From a bacterium (GTDB lineage: Bacteria; Hinthialibacterota; Hinthialibacteria; H5-UNCL2), in contig JABTUV010000012.1 in NCBI GenBank assembly GCA_015075175.1, forward strand, positions 62,001-126,000: 64,000 nucleotides of DNA, written 5' to 3'. Under the pieces are notes generated by a model. That model was not told the DNA's origin. It ran no database searches and was given only the letters and a program-made list of their open reading frames with translations. Of the stretch, positions 35,574 through 45,121 are shown piece by piece; the stretch's first letter is position 1, and the number at the start of each line of letters is the position of its first letter. The position numbers and the translations under genes are program-made.

Positions 35574-38500
35574 ATGGTCAGACGCAAGAGTAACGCGAAG
35601 ACCCCCGCCTCCATCCCTGTGGAGGCCCATACGCACAAGGACAAGCGCAAGAATATCCCCACGCGAGAGCTGCGGGATTTCGTCGAGGATGAGGAAAAAT
35701 CCCCCAAGACGCTGCTCTATCCGCGCGATCCGTCGCTGGACCCGCAGCTGGTCTGGAAGGGGAAGGATGAGCAGGACGCCGCCGACCTCGTAGTGGTCGC
35801 GCCGCCGATTTACATTCAGGAGAAAATCCATCCGCAGGCCATCGTCGAGGACATCCGCGCCTCGGCCAGGAGCGCCGGGCGGGAGCGGCAGATGGATTTG
35901 TTCGCCGACTTCAACGGCCTCTCCTTCGAGCAGAAGATCGAGTTCTACCAGCACGACGCGCATTGGTCCAACCGCATGATCCTCGGCGACTCACTCCAGG
36001 TCATGGCGTCGCTGGCGGAGAAAGAGGCGTTGCGCGGCAAGGTGCAGATGATCTACCTCGACCCGCCCTACGGCATCAAGTTCGGCTCCAACTGGCAGGT
36101 GAGCACCCGCAAGCGCGACGTGAAGGACGGCAAGGCGGAAGACGCCACGCGCCAGCCGGAACAGATTCGCGCCTTCCGCGATACGTGGAAGCTCGGCATC
36201 CACAGCTACCTCGCCTATCTCCGCGACCGCCTTACCGTCGCCCGTGATCTCCTGACCGAGTCCGGCAGCATCTTCGTCCAGATGAACTCGGAAAACGTTC
36301 ACTTAGTGCGATCATTGCTCGACGAGGTGTTTGGCTCCGAAAACTTTGTTGCCGACATTGTCTTTAGAAAGAAGAGCCTGCCTCTTGGCGCGAAGTATCT
36401 GGAGACGATGCACGATCACGTACTCTTTTATGCCCGAGATGTAAACTTTCTCAAGTTTCGCCACTTCTACGAGCGAGGTGGCGTCGAGATCGTCGGCGGT
36501 CATGGACCATACGCGCTGTACCCTGACGGTAGTCATGAACGCATATCTGAAGATGAGTTTGAGTCGTCAGAGCATCCCGAAGGGACGCGGTACTACTGCC
36601 TGTTCGCTCTCCTTGCGCCCTCATTTTCCGCAAATACTGTGTATCAATATCGAGTTGACGGACGCGATTTCGACTCGCCTAACAACGGTTCATGGGTGGT
36701 TACGTCGAGTAAGCTTGATGTGTTGAAATGCGCTGACCGCCTGGAGCCGGAGGGCAAGAATCTCCGATACCGGCTCATGTATGACGACTTTCCTTATCGA
36801 AAGGGAACGAACATATGGGTAGATACACAGGCCGCCTTCAAGAAGTCCTACGTCGTGCAGACCAGCACGAAAATCATTGAACGCTGTCTCCTCATGACCA
36901 CCGATCCCGGCGACTTGGTGCTCGATCCGACGTGCGGGAGTGGGACGACTGCCTACGTGGCCGAGCAGTGGGGGCGGCGCTGGATCACCATTGATACGAG
37001 CCGCGTCGCGCTGGCGCTGGCGCGCACCCGCCTGATGGCCGCCCGCTTTCCGTACTACCTCCTCGCCGACACGCGCGAAGGCATGGAGAAGGAAGCCGAG
37101 CTCTCCGGCCAGCCGATGCCCGACATTTCCCCGCAAGGCGATCTCAAGAAGGGCTTCGTCTATCGCCGCGTGCCGCACGTAACGCTGAAGTCCATCGCCA
37201 ACAACGCGGAGATTGATGAAATCCACGCCCGCTGGCAGAAGCAGCTGGAGCCGCTCCGCGCCAAGCTCAACAAGGCCGCCCGCGAGAAATGGGAGGAGTG
37301 GGAAATCCCGCGCGAGCCGGGCGAGAAGTGGAGCGCCGAGGCCAAGTCGCTACACGGTGAGTGGTGGAAGTTGCGCCGCCGGCGCCAAGCCGAGATTGAC
37401 GCCTCCATCGCCCGCCGCGCCGAAACGGAGACGCTCTACGACCAGCCGCTCGACGACAAGAAGCGCGTGCGCGTGACCGGCCCCTTCACCGTCGAGAGCC
37501 TGTCGCCGCATCGCGTGCTTTCCACCGACGGGGAGATGCCCCGGAGCGAACGCAGCGGCGAGACGGAGAAGTCGGGCCGCTACGAGAGCGTGATCCTTGA
37601 GAACCTGAAGGCGTCCGGCGTGCAGAACCAGACCAAGACGGAGCGCCTGAAGTTCGACCGCCTGGAGCCGCTGGCCGGCACGTGGTTGCAGGCTGCCGGC
37701 GAATACACCGAGAACGGCAAGTCGCGCCGCGTGGCGGTCGCGCTTGGACCCGAGCATGGGACGGTCGGCCCGGATCTCGTCAAGGAAGCGGCCAAGGAAG
37801 CGGTCCTCGGCGTGGGCTACGATCTATTGCTCGTCTGCGGCTTCGCCTTTGATCCGCACGTGTCGGAAGAGACGAAACGCTACGGCAAGCTGACCATCCT
37901 TCCGGTGCGCATGAACCCGGACCTGTCGATGGGCGACGAGCTGCTCAAGAAGACGGGATCGGCGAACCTGTTCATGGTCTTCGGCGAACCGGACGTGATA
38001 GTGAGCAGTGGGCCGTGGGCGGTGAGCAGAACGGGACGGGAGGTAGGGCCGCTTGAGCACCTTGAACAATTATCGGGACTTGCTGGTCTGGCAGAAATCA
38101 ATCGACTGGGTGGAAGCGATCTACGGCGCTTCAAGGAGCTTTGCGCCGGAGGAGCGCTACGGGCTGACGAGTCAGGTGCGCCGGGCGGCGGTATCGGTTC
38201 CGGCAAACATCGCCGAGGGCGCGGAACGGACCACGACCGGGGAGTATCTGCAATTCCTGGGGGTGGCGCGAGGATCGCTGGCGGAGGTCGAGACTCTCAT
38301 CATACTGGCGAGACGGCTGGGGATGCTGGAAGGGCAGGCGGCGGAGTCTCTGCTCGGAGGCGCGTCGGAGATCGGACGGATGCTGGTCGCACTGCAACGC
38401 TCGCTGCAATCCAAGCGCTGACCTCGGGAGATTTCCCTCTGCACACTGCCCACTGCGCACAGATCACTATCCTCGGCGTCGATGTCTATGATCCAACGAC

Positions 38501-38787
38501 GGGCGAGATACGCAGCCACACGACGGACGACATCGCCTGCTGGTTCATTGATACCGAGTACGACGGCGAGAGTTTCTTCGTGCGCCACGCCTACTTCACC
38601 GGCGCGCAGGAGCCGTATGACAACCTGAAGCGCGCGCTCCGCGCCGAGTGGATGAAAGCGCATGGTCGGCGCTCTACTCGACCAGAGCCGCCTTCCCATG
38701 CCGCCCAAAGGCAAGAAGATCGCAGTGAAAGTCATCAACCACTACGGGGATGAAGTGCTGAAGGTATTTGAGGTGGGGAAGGGGTGA
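35574..38787 (+). CDS. mod: Type III DNA methyltransferase Mod, interrupted in frame by an IVS-like element
   Basis: Mod is the adenine methyltransferase and recognition subunit of the type III system. Motif IV (MIYLDPPYGIKFG) precedes motif I (LDPTCGSGTT), the beta-class order. The target-recognition region lies between, and a long C-terminal part follows (FDRLEPLAGTWLQAAGEY; SANLFMVFGEPD). At 37997-38471 the gene is interrupted by a 475-bp element encoding a four-helix-bundle protein on the same strand; the mod frame stays open through it and resumes LGVDVYDPTTGEIRSHTTDD. Near the end two missing bases (about 38659 and 38690) restore AWSALYST and AVKVINHYGDEVLKVFEVG with a stop at 38785-38787. 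About 1071 residues including the insert. Confidence 0.88.
37997..38471 (+). mobile_element. IVS-like element with terminal inverted repeats
   Basis: The element is bounded by imperfect inverted repeats: 37997-38029 starts GATAGTGAGCAGTGGGCCG and the complement of 38438-38471 starts GATAGTGATCTGTGCGCAGTG; the outer 8 bases are identical. Between them is a gene for a four-helix-bundle (S23/IVP) protein. Such proteins are typical of intervening sequences in 23S rRNA genes of Leptospira and Coxiella, where the repeats pair and RNase III excises the segment. Here the host is a protein gene. Boundaries are inferred from the repeats and from the resumption of mod similarity. Confidence 0.7.
38053..38421 (+). 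CDS. Four-helix-bundle protein (S23 ribosomal / IVP family)
   Basis: The 122-residue product matches the S23/IVP family: NNYRDLLVWQKSIDWVEAIY, then LTSQVRRAAVSVPANIAEGA, EYLQFLGVARGSLAEVETLI and a last helix ending in basic residues. The four helices assemble as a pentamer in known members and share a fold with Avd of diversity-generating retroelements. TTG 38053 is used because GGGAGG lies 9 nt upstream; the usual start (Met-x-SYxxLxVWQ) fits. It lies wholly inside mod, in a different frame. The function of these proteins is unknown. Confidence 0.9.
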   Translation: MSTLNNYRDLLVWQKSIDWVEAIYGASRSFAPEERYGLTSQVRRAAVSVPANIAEGAERTTTGEYLQFLGVARGSLAEVETLIILARRLGMLEGQAAESLLGGASEIGRMLVALQRSLQSKR

Positions 38788-38798
38788 CATTGTGTCAT
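38784..38798. promoter_or_regulatory. GTGACA-N3-TGTCA(T) palindrome over the AbiTii-like start
   Basis: GTGACA TTG TGTCAT spans the mod stop codon and the GTG start of the next small gene. The position suggests autoregulation by a DNA-binding product, but nothing in the window proves it. Confidence 0.5.
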
Positions 38799-38953
38799 CG
38801 TTGGTGGTTGAACTCCGGGAACAGGCGCGAAAGTCCGACGTTTCACTGACCGAGCTGCTTCGGACGGCGCTTTGCGTCGCCGATTTGCTCGACCTCAGCG
38901 AATTCCGGCAATGGATCGAGCTCTGCTCGAAGCTGAGCGGCGACGAGGCGTGA
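38792..38953 (+). CDS. AbiTii N-terminal domain mini-protein
   Basis: The 53-residue product (SSLVVELREQARKSDVSLTE, LLRTALCVADLLDLSEFRQW) resembles the AbiTii domain found at the N-terminus of abortive-infection-type proteins, where helices of this form are followed by an ELNGY motif and a larger domain. Here the protein ends after WIELCSKLSGDEA, so it is either a free-standing domain or a truncated remnant. GTG 38792 lies inside a GTGACA-N3-TGTCAT palindrome. Start choice is uncertain because an in-frame TTG exists at 38768 within mod. Confidence 0.5.
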   Translation: MSSLVVELREQARKSDVSLTELLRTALCVADLLDLSEFRQWIELCSKLSGDEA

Positions 38954-38956
38954 AGA

Positions 38957-39006
38957 GTGACACGGTGACATTCTGCCGCGCCCGCCGACAATGTCACGAT
39001 GACATT
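38957..39006. repeat. Two sites of the GTGACA/TGTCAC family
   Basis: A GTGACACGGTGACATTC unit (38957-38973) and a perfect AATGTCA-CGA-TGACATT palindrome (38990-39006) follow the AbiTii-like stop and precede the protease gene by about 105 bp. Confidence 0.6.
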
Positions 39007-39111
39007 TTTTCCCGTGAGGTGGACCGTAAGGCGCGCACGGGGTCTGGTGCGCCGGGCCGGCGCGACCTGCATCACTCGGGAAGCCGATCTTGGTTGAACT
39101 GGAGGATCGTC

Positions 39112-40146
39112 ATGCAGCGTCTCTCATTCCTCGCGTGGGCGGTGGTGGCCTCTTGCATCGTAGCGGTGTGCGACACCACGGATATCGTGCGCCAGAACTC
39201 GAAGAAAGTCGTCATGATCGTGACGTTCGATTCGAACGACCAGCCGCTGTCCATCGGGAGCGGGTTCTTCACGTCCAAGGACGGGCGCATCGTCACGAAC
39301 TACCACGTGATCGAGGGAGCCGCACGCGCCATCGTAAAGGGAACGGACTCCGAGGAGCGATTCCCCGTGGACAACGTCATCATGGTCAGCCCCGACTACG
39401 ACCTTGCCGTTCTGCAAGTGAAGAAGCAGTCCGACCCGGTGGACCTGGGAGACGACCTGCCGCTCCAGGTGGGGGAGAGAATCGTCGCGATAGGCAATCC
39501 CGAAGGACTGCAAGGTACGGTTTCGGAAGGGATCATCAGCGGCTTCCGCAAGATCGACGACGAGTTCAGGATCATCCAGATCACCGCGCCGATCTCGCCC
39601 GGCAGCAGCGGCGGCCCGCTCTTCGACAAGAACGGGAAGGTTGTCGGGATCACCACCGCGTACCTGGCGAGCGGCCAGAACCTCAACTTCGCCATCCCCA
39701 TCAACGCCCTGGAGCTCATGCGGAGAAGGACGAAGCTGGTCAATCAGCCGCTGAGCCAGCTGAACTACGCCGGAATGGCGAAGCCGAAGCCGGGAGTTTT
39801 CTCGCCTTCGGACAAAGCGTTCGTGAAGGTCTCTCATGCGCTTGTTGATGGACTCATGGATGAAGTTGTGTTTTCGGTTCAAAATACATCCAGCAAGGGG
39901 ATCAAGAATGTCAGGCTGTTAGCGCTTTTTCATCCAGGTCGTTACGACCCTCGGGAGCAGGTATACAAGCCTACAGGCGACCCCATTCATTTTGAAGCGT
40001 ACCTCGTACCGCATGAGATACCAAGCGGGCTTACAAAGCAGGTAAAGAAGAAAGTGTCGGCGCAAGCGGAACGCGATTGGGCAGTTACGTTTCGAGTGCT
40101 CGACTATGAGATTCTCCCCACAGCTGGCACTCTGGAGTTCAAATAG
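39112..40146 (+). CDS. Trypsin-like serine protease, HtrA-type catalytic domain, exported
   Basis: The 344-residue protein has an S1C protease domain: histidine in IVTNYHVIEG, aspartate in PDYDLAVLQV and serine in SPGSSGGPLFD. Between them GERIVAIGNPEGLQGTVSEG is typical for HtrA/DegP relatives. There is no PDZ domain; the C-terminal about 110 residues (DEVVFSVQNTSSKGIKNVRL) form an unrecognised beta-rich domain. The N-terminus is a signal sequence with a possible lipobox (VASC, residues 12-15). ATG 39112 has GGAGGA 8 nt upstream. Trypsin-like proteases are common effectors in defence islands, but an exported one more likely acts in the envelope. Confidence 0.82.
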   Translation: MQRLSFLAWAVVASCIVAVCDTTDIVRQNSKKVVMIVTFDSNDQPLSIGSGFFTSKDGRIVTNYHVIEGAARAIVKGTDSEERFPVDNVIMVSPDYDLAVLQVKKQSDPVDLGDDLPLQVGERIVAIGNPEGLQGTVSEGIISGFRKIDDEFRIIQITAPISPGSSGGPLFDKNGKVVGITTAYLASGQNLNFAIPINALELMRRRTKLVNQPLSQLNYAGMAKPKPGVFSPSDKAFVKVSHALVDGLMDEVVFSVQNTSSKGIKNVRLLALFHPGRYDPREQVYKPTGDPIHFEAYLVPHEIPSGLTKQVKKKVSAQAERDWAVTFRVLDYEILPTAGTLEFK

Positions 40147-40183
40147 CGGGTGGGCGTTTGAATGGGGAACTGGGGACCGATAG

Positions 40184-40264
40184 AGTGACATCGTGTGATT
40201 CCGCTCTTGGTGACACGATGTCACTTTTTCCGCGATTGTTTCTCAAGCAGTGACACGATGTCAC
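40184..40264. repeat. Cluster of three GTGACA-N3-TGTCAC palindromes
   Basis: Copies: AGTGACATCGTGTGATT (40184-40200, degenerate), GTGACACGATGTCAC (40210-40224) and the same 15-mer at 40250-40264. Further half-site AATGTCACG near 40293. They lie between the protease stop and the cas6 remnant and may be operators or a non-coding repeat. Confidence 0.7.
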
Positions 40265-40340
40265 TCAGGTGGTCCCCGGAGCCTGGAGCTCAGAATGTCA
40301 CGTCGGTGGCTTGAGTATCCTGAATACTGAGGTGCTTGAC

Positions 40341-40625
40341 ATGCCCTACGTCGATCTCTGCTTTAGACTCTCTGGGATCGCATCCCCGTCGATCACGCTT
40401 ACGCGCTCTATTCGGCGGTTTCCCGGCTGGTTCCGCAGCTTCACGGCGACAGGACCGTCGGCATCCACCCCGTCCGGGGGCTAATACTGGCCGACCGGAT
40501 GCAAGTGATCACACGGTCAAGTCGCCTGATTCTGCGTTTGCCGGCGGAGCGCATTCACGAGGTGCTCCTCCTAGCTGGTAAACGCCTGGCGATTGGGACG
40601 AATCGCCTGCGCGTGGGTATACTCC
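40341..40625 (+). pseudogene. cas6: cas6 (Cmx6-type), 5' part only
   Basis: Cas6 processes CRISPR transcripts into crRNAs. From ATG 40341 the reading MPYVDLCFRLSG, then (after one missing base near 40378) RIPVDHAYALYSAVSRLVPQ, GIHPVRG, RSSRLILRLPAERIHEVLLL and AGKRLAIGTNRLRVG matches the N-terminal half of MYXAN-subtype Cas6 (Cmx6). After RLRVG the sequence passes without a gap into Cas8 sequence. The glycine-rich C-terminal half needed for crRNA binding and cleavage is deleted, so no functional Cas6 is made. Confidence 0.65.
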
Positions 40626-41976
40626 TACGCTTTCGGCATCGACATGCGGGGACTGCTCGACTGCGCCGCCAACCGCGGACACAGAGGCTTTCGGGGTCTC
40701 GGCGACGTGGAGCGGATACAACTCCACGAACTCATACTCCAGACTTATCTCCAACACGGCAAGACGCGCCAACTACGCAGGGAACCTGTGCCGCTGGTTC
40801 TTTCGCTTGAGAGCGATCAGGTTGTGAAGGAGATACGTCCATTGACGGCGTACACTTACCAAGTGGCTCACAAGGACCTGTTCAAAGGTAAGAAACTGAA
40901 GCCGACCGTCGAACTGGCAGGCTGGGCATTCCCTGGAGGCGTGGTCCGGCATAACGCCCACGGCAACCGCACGACGCTTCAAGAACCCGTCGAACGGTAC
41001 TTATGCCTGCTGTTCGCGCCCGTCGCCAGCCTCTACTACCGACTTTCGCACCGGGATCGCGATGGAAAATACAACAAGCGGCGCGGCCTTGGTGCTCCCT
41101 CACGTGACCGATCTCGAAGCCTACGCGCGTGCTTTCCGCCGTTACCTTTCCTCACCGGTGGCACGTCTGTCCGCCGACAGCTTGGGTGACGCCGGCCTGT
41201 TGGGGTTGGTCTCGCTCCATGCCGGCGAGGCCTTGCAGACGCTGGGTCTGGACGGTTGCACAGTCGTCGCCATGGGAAACGTCACATGGTCGAAGCAACA
41301 GAAGAGTCGAACCGGCGTGTACCACATGCCTCTGTTGGACGCTTCCCGCCTCGACCCTTACGACGCCGCCCTCCAATGTCTGCCTAATCGCGTCGTGGTG
41401 CGCGAGCCCAAGCGGGAAGCAAAGGACACTGCTCGCAGCTATTTCGTCGGTACGAGCCTGGCACGAGGGTTGATTGCCGACAACATCGCCGGCGGGCGCC
41501 CGTGGTATGCGGGTTTCTCCGGTCTCATGTCGTCACAAGAAAGTGCTAAGAACATGTATTTCCAGAAGGGAGGTTTGAAGCAGATGGTGGAAAAATGTCC
41601 GTGGCCGAGTGAGGCCGAAAAAAGCTTCGTGGAGGCGGTGCACGATGCTGTACGGCGGCGCTACGGGGCCTTGGCGGCCCGCGCCACGCAGAAGGGGGAG
41701 CACATCCCGTTCGACCGCGAGTTTGAGCGGGTCCGCGTCGGGTTGTCCCGCGCCAAGAATGCCCAAACCCTGCGGGCCGAACTCGCGGAACTCTTTTCCC
41801 ACGCAGGCGTGAACAAGGTGCTGCAAAGGAACTGGCAGGAGATTCTCCCCCTTTACACGGGAGAGGACCGGAGGAAGGCCCGCGACCTGGCTCTGCTCGG
41901 GCTGGCGTCGTATACGGGAAGGGGTGCGCAGGACGTTGAAGTCCCTGACGACAATCTCAAAGAGGAGGAAACGTAA
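40626..41976 (+). pseudogene. cas8a1: cas8a1 (Cmx1-type large subunit), 5' truncated and frameshifted
   Basis: The reading begins YSYAFGIDMRGLLDCAANR and continues IQLHELILQTYLQHGKTR, ELAGWAFPGGVVRHNAHGN and RYLCLLFAPVASLYYRL, then shifts frame near 41081 to LVLPHVTDLEAYARAF, GDAGLLGLVSLHAGEAL, VVAMGNVTWSKQQK, WYAGFSGLMSSQ and [19 protein letters not shown]. This is the layout of the type I-MYXAN Cas8a1/Cmx1 Cascade large subunit (DevT-like). The first about 100 residues are missing at the junction with cas6. The stop is 1 nt before cas7. Assignment is from remembered family sequence. Confidence 0.65.
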
Positions 41977-41977
41977 C

Positions 41978-42845
41978 ATGAGTCTGCACGTATTCGGGGC
42001 CGCGCTGACCCATCAAGGCGTGGCGGCCAACAATCGCGGTGAGAACGAAGGCAACATCACGACCTTGCAAAAGCTGCTCTGGAACGGGGAAGTCCACACG
42101 ACAGTATCGGCGGAGGCGATCCGTTGGGCCATCCGGTACTACTGGCAATTGAAGGGGATGCCCGTCAACCGTGTGTGGGTGGACGAGAAATCGGACCATC
42201 TCTGGCAGGATGCCGCATGGAAAGGCTGGGCCAAGCCTGATGGCGAGACGTTCATCGACGACGACGTTCTCGGCTACATGAAAGCCGAGGGGGCCAAGGC
42301 CTACCAAGGGCAAGGCCGACAAGCGCCGGGGCGTCTTGGAAGTGGCCCGCGCCATTTCACTTCTGCCCTTCGCCGGCGACATCACCTTCAACGCCAAGAG
42401 TGGCGAGAAGGAGCGTACCAGCCTTTACGGAACAGAAGTCCACGCGACGCGCTACCAGTACGCCTTCGCGCTGACGCCGGAGCGTCTGCGTGTGAGGCAG
42501 CGCGCTCTGGACGCGCTCGATGCCATTGCCAACATTGGCGAGGTCGCAGGCAACCACAGCCGCTTCCTCTTTGACTTCTCTCCCGAATCCATCGTCCTGC
42601 GCATCACCGACGATCCTGCTCCGCGGATTCTCTACTGCTATCAGCAGAACGGGGATCGCGTCGGTGCACCAACGCTGGCCGCGCGCATCAAGGCCGGAGA
42701 CATCGCGCCGGACGAGCTCTACGTCGGTGGTGACTTGGCGGCGGACGAAGCCCTTCAGTCGCTTTTGCCGGACCGCTGCTTTGCCGGCGTCAAGCAGGCG
42801 ATGGCCCGCTGCCGGGAGGCGCTGGCCGCCCGGCTGGCCGCGTAA
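41978..42845 (+). CDS. cas7: Cas7 (Cst2/DevR family) Cascade backbone (one frameshift near 42303)
   Basis: The 288-residue product starts [20 protein letters not shown], a DevR/Cst2-type Cas7 start, followed by [20 protein letters not shown] and [17 protein letters not shown]. After EGAKA one extra (or two missing) bases near 42303 shift the frame; it resumes [40 protein letters not shown] and [12 protein letters not shown]. Cas7 multimerises along the crRNA in Cascade. GAGGAGG precedes ATG 41978. The gene is nearly intact and lies between cas8a1 and cas5 in the normal order. Confidence 0.85.
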
Positions 42846-42855
42846 GGAGGCACGC

Positions 42856-43479
42856 ATGGGCGCGATTTCACTTTACGTCTCAGCACCCGTGTGCTGCTTT
42901 CGGCGGCCCTATGCCCGCGAGTACCTGGAAGCGGAGACGGTTCCGCCTCCAACTACAGTCTACGGTTTTCTCCTGTCGCTCGTGGGCGAGGAAGAACGCG
43001 AACGATACGAGGGGACGCGCATTGCCATCGCCATGTTGTCCCAACCCGCCGTCTCCACGGTGTTGCGAACAGCTTGGCGGTTCAAGAGCAAGAAGCATGG
43101 TCCCGGACTCGATCAGAATCGCCGGCCCGACTACCAGGAGCTTCTCACGGGTTTGGAGTTGGCCGTGTGGGTCACCCCAGGGGAACTGGAGGTTCGCCTG
43201 CGAGTCGCCGCGAGCTCTCCCGGCAAAATCGACCGCTTCGGCGGGCTTTCCTTGGGCGAGAGCCGGGACTTGGTGGACTAGGTTCGTTTCGATCCCGATT
43301 TGTCAGGGCTTGGCGGTCGGTGGTTGTGCCGCGATGAACGCGGACATTATCCACTACCCGTCTGGGTGGATCACGTGGGGTCGAAGGACACGCGCTGGGG
43401 GCAGTTCTCGTTGCGCGAACTGCCCCTATGCGAGCCGCCGGACGACGATCCCCGATGGATTGCGATTGGCATGGGGTGA
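42856..43479 (+). pseudogene. cas5: cas5 (DevS/Cmx5 type) with an in-frame amber codon
   Basis: The frame starts GAISLYVSAPVCCFRRPYAR and continues with PPPTTVYGFLLSLVGEEERE, matching Cas5 of the MYXAN subtype. At 43279-43281 GESRDLVD is followed by TAG, then the same frame goes on VRFDPDLSGLGGRWLCRDER and WVDHVGSKDTRWGQFSLREL to a TGA at 43477-43479. One GAG-to-TAG change explains this (VD-E-VR expected). This is a point mutation, not a frameshift, so it is better evidence of real decay than most lesions in the window. Full length would be 207 residues. Confidence 0.8.
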
Positions 43480-43483
43480 CGCC

Positions 43484-45120
43484 GTGTCCGACGAACCCTT
43501 GATTCGCGTCATAGCCCTACACGCCTTGGCGTACTGCGAACGCCTCTTCTACTTGGAGGAGGTGGCGGAGATTCGTCTTGCGGACCCCGCTGTTTTCGCG
43601 GGGCGGCGGCTCCATGAGGAGTTGCGCAAGGACGAAGAGGAAGGCGGCGAGTGGTCCAGCCTCGAGCTCTCCAGCGAGCGCCTCGGGCTTGTCGGCAAGG
43701 TCGATTGTTTGCGCCGCCGCGACGGCGTGTTGGTTCTCTACGAACACAAGCGAGGTCGGGCGCGGCGGGAAGGCACGACCGCCGTAGCCTGGTCGTCGGA
43801 TGCCCTGCAAGTGCGCGCCTACGGCCTTCTCCTGGAAGAAGAGCTGTCCGAACACATTTCAGAAGGGCGGGTACGCTATCACTCCGACGGCGTCACCGTG
43901 CGTGTACCCTTGGATGAACGGCTTCGCGGTGAAGTTCAAGCAGCGGTGGCGCGGGCACGACAGCTAAGACGCTCCGTTGAACGCCCGCCGGTCGCGGACA
44001 ACGACCGCCTCTGCCTGCGCTGTTCCCTGGCCCCGGTCTGCCTGCCGGAGGAGGAGCGCGTTGCCGTCCAACCCGACTGGCAGGCAGTACGCCTTTTTCG
44101 CCCGACCGAGAACGCAAGACCCTTCACGTCACCCTTCCCGGAAGCCAAGTCTCTCGCGCCGGCGAGACGCTCCGTATTCACGACCGCGACGGCTTGGAGC
44201 AGAGCCATCCCATCGTTGAAATCGGTTGCCTCGTGTTTCATGGCTACGTCCAAGTGACCACGCAGGCCCTGCATTTTTGCGCATCGCATGATGTGGCCTT
44301 GCACTGGATCACCGGGTCGGGCCGCTACGTCGGAGGGCTTGCCTCTTCCGCCGGGGTTCAGCGGCGACTCAGACAATACCGTGCACTGGCCGATCCCGGT
44401 TGTTGCCTGGGACTTGCCCGCAGGCTGTGCCTGTCGCGCGTCCAGGCCCAACTGGCTTACCTGCTCCGCTCCACCCGCGGCAGCCGCCATGCGCCGGGCA
44501 TCTCCGATTCCATCTTGACTCTGCGATCCTGCCTGAAGAGCATCGCACGCACGCGAAACGTCGGGCGATTGCGAGGTTACGAGGGGCTTGCAGGCCGTGC
44601 ATGGTTCCACGCCCTGCCTGCCCTGTTTCGTCCCGAACTTTCCGATGAACTTCGTGTGAAGGGCAGAAACCGCCGGCCTCCCCGCGACCGCTTCAACGCC
44701 CTGCTCAGCTTCGGCTACGCCTTGCTCTATTCCAACGTGCTTCAGGCGCTGCTGGTCGTCGGCCTGGAACCCTCTCTGGGCTTCTACCACACTCCTCGGT
44801 CTTCGGCCTTTCCGCTCGCGCTCGATCTCATGGAGCTGTTCCGCCTGCCCATCTGGGACATTCCCCTGATCGGCTCGCTGAATCGAATGCAGTGGGACCC
44901 GGACGCCGACTTCGACGTGGCCGCCGGGCGAGTTTGGCTCTCTCCCTCCGGGCGCAAGAAAGCCATCGTCCTCTTCGAGGAGCGCTTGCAGGAAAAATGG
45001 CGGCACCCGGTGGTAAACTACTCGATGAGCCATGCTCGTCTCCTGGAATTGGAGTCGAGACTGCTCGAAAAAGAATGGGTGGGAGAGCCTGGTCTCTTCG
45101 CCTGCATGAGGCTTCGATAA
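43484..45120 (+). CDS. cas4-cas1: Cas4-Cas1 fusion (one frameshift near 44103)
   Basis: The N-terminal about 205 residues are Cas4: YCERLFYLEEVAEI with the first cluster cysteine, GKVDCLRRRDGVLVLYEHKR with the RecB-type nuclease residues, and CLRCSLAPVC with three more cysteines. It is followed by Cas1: after one missing C near 44103 the frame reads ERKTLHVTLPGSQVSRAGET, GCLVFHGYVQVTTQALHFCA, NALLSFGYALLYSNVLQALL and GLEPSLGFYHTPRSSAFPLA with the catalytic histidine. The 545-residue fusion is typical of MYXAN-type loci. It selects and integrates spacers. GTG 43484 lies 4 nt after the cas5 stop. Confidence 0.9.
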
Positions 45121-45121
45121 G

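Noticed and set aside
38053-38421. Diversity-generating retroelement accessory protein Avd
   Set aside because: The fold is shared, but there is no reverse transcriptase and no template/variable repeat pair in the window, and the inverted repeats fit an IVS-type element.
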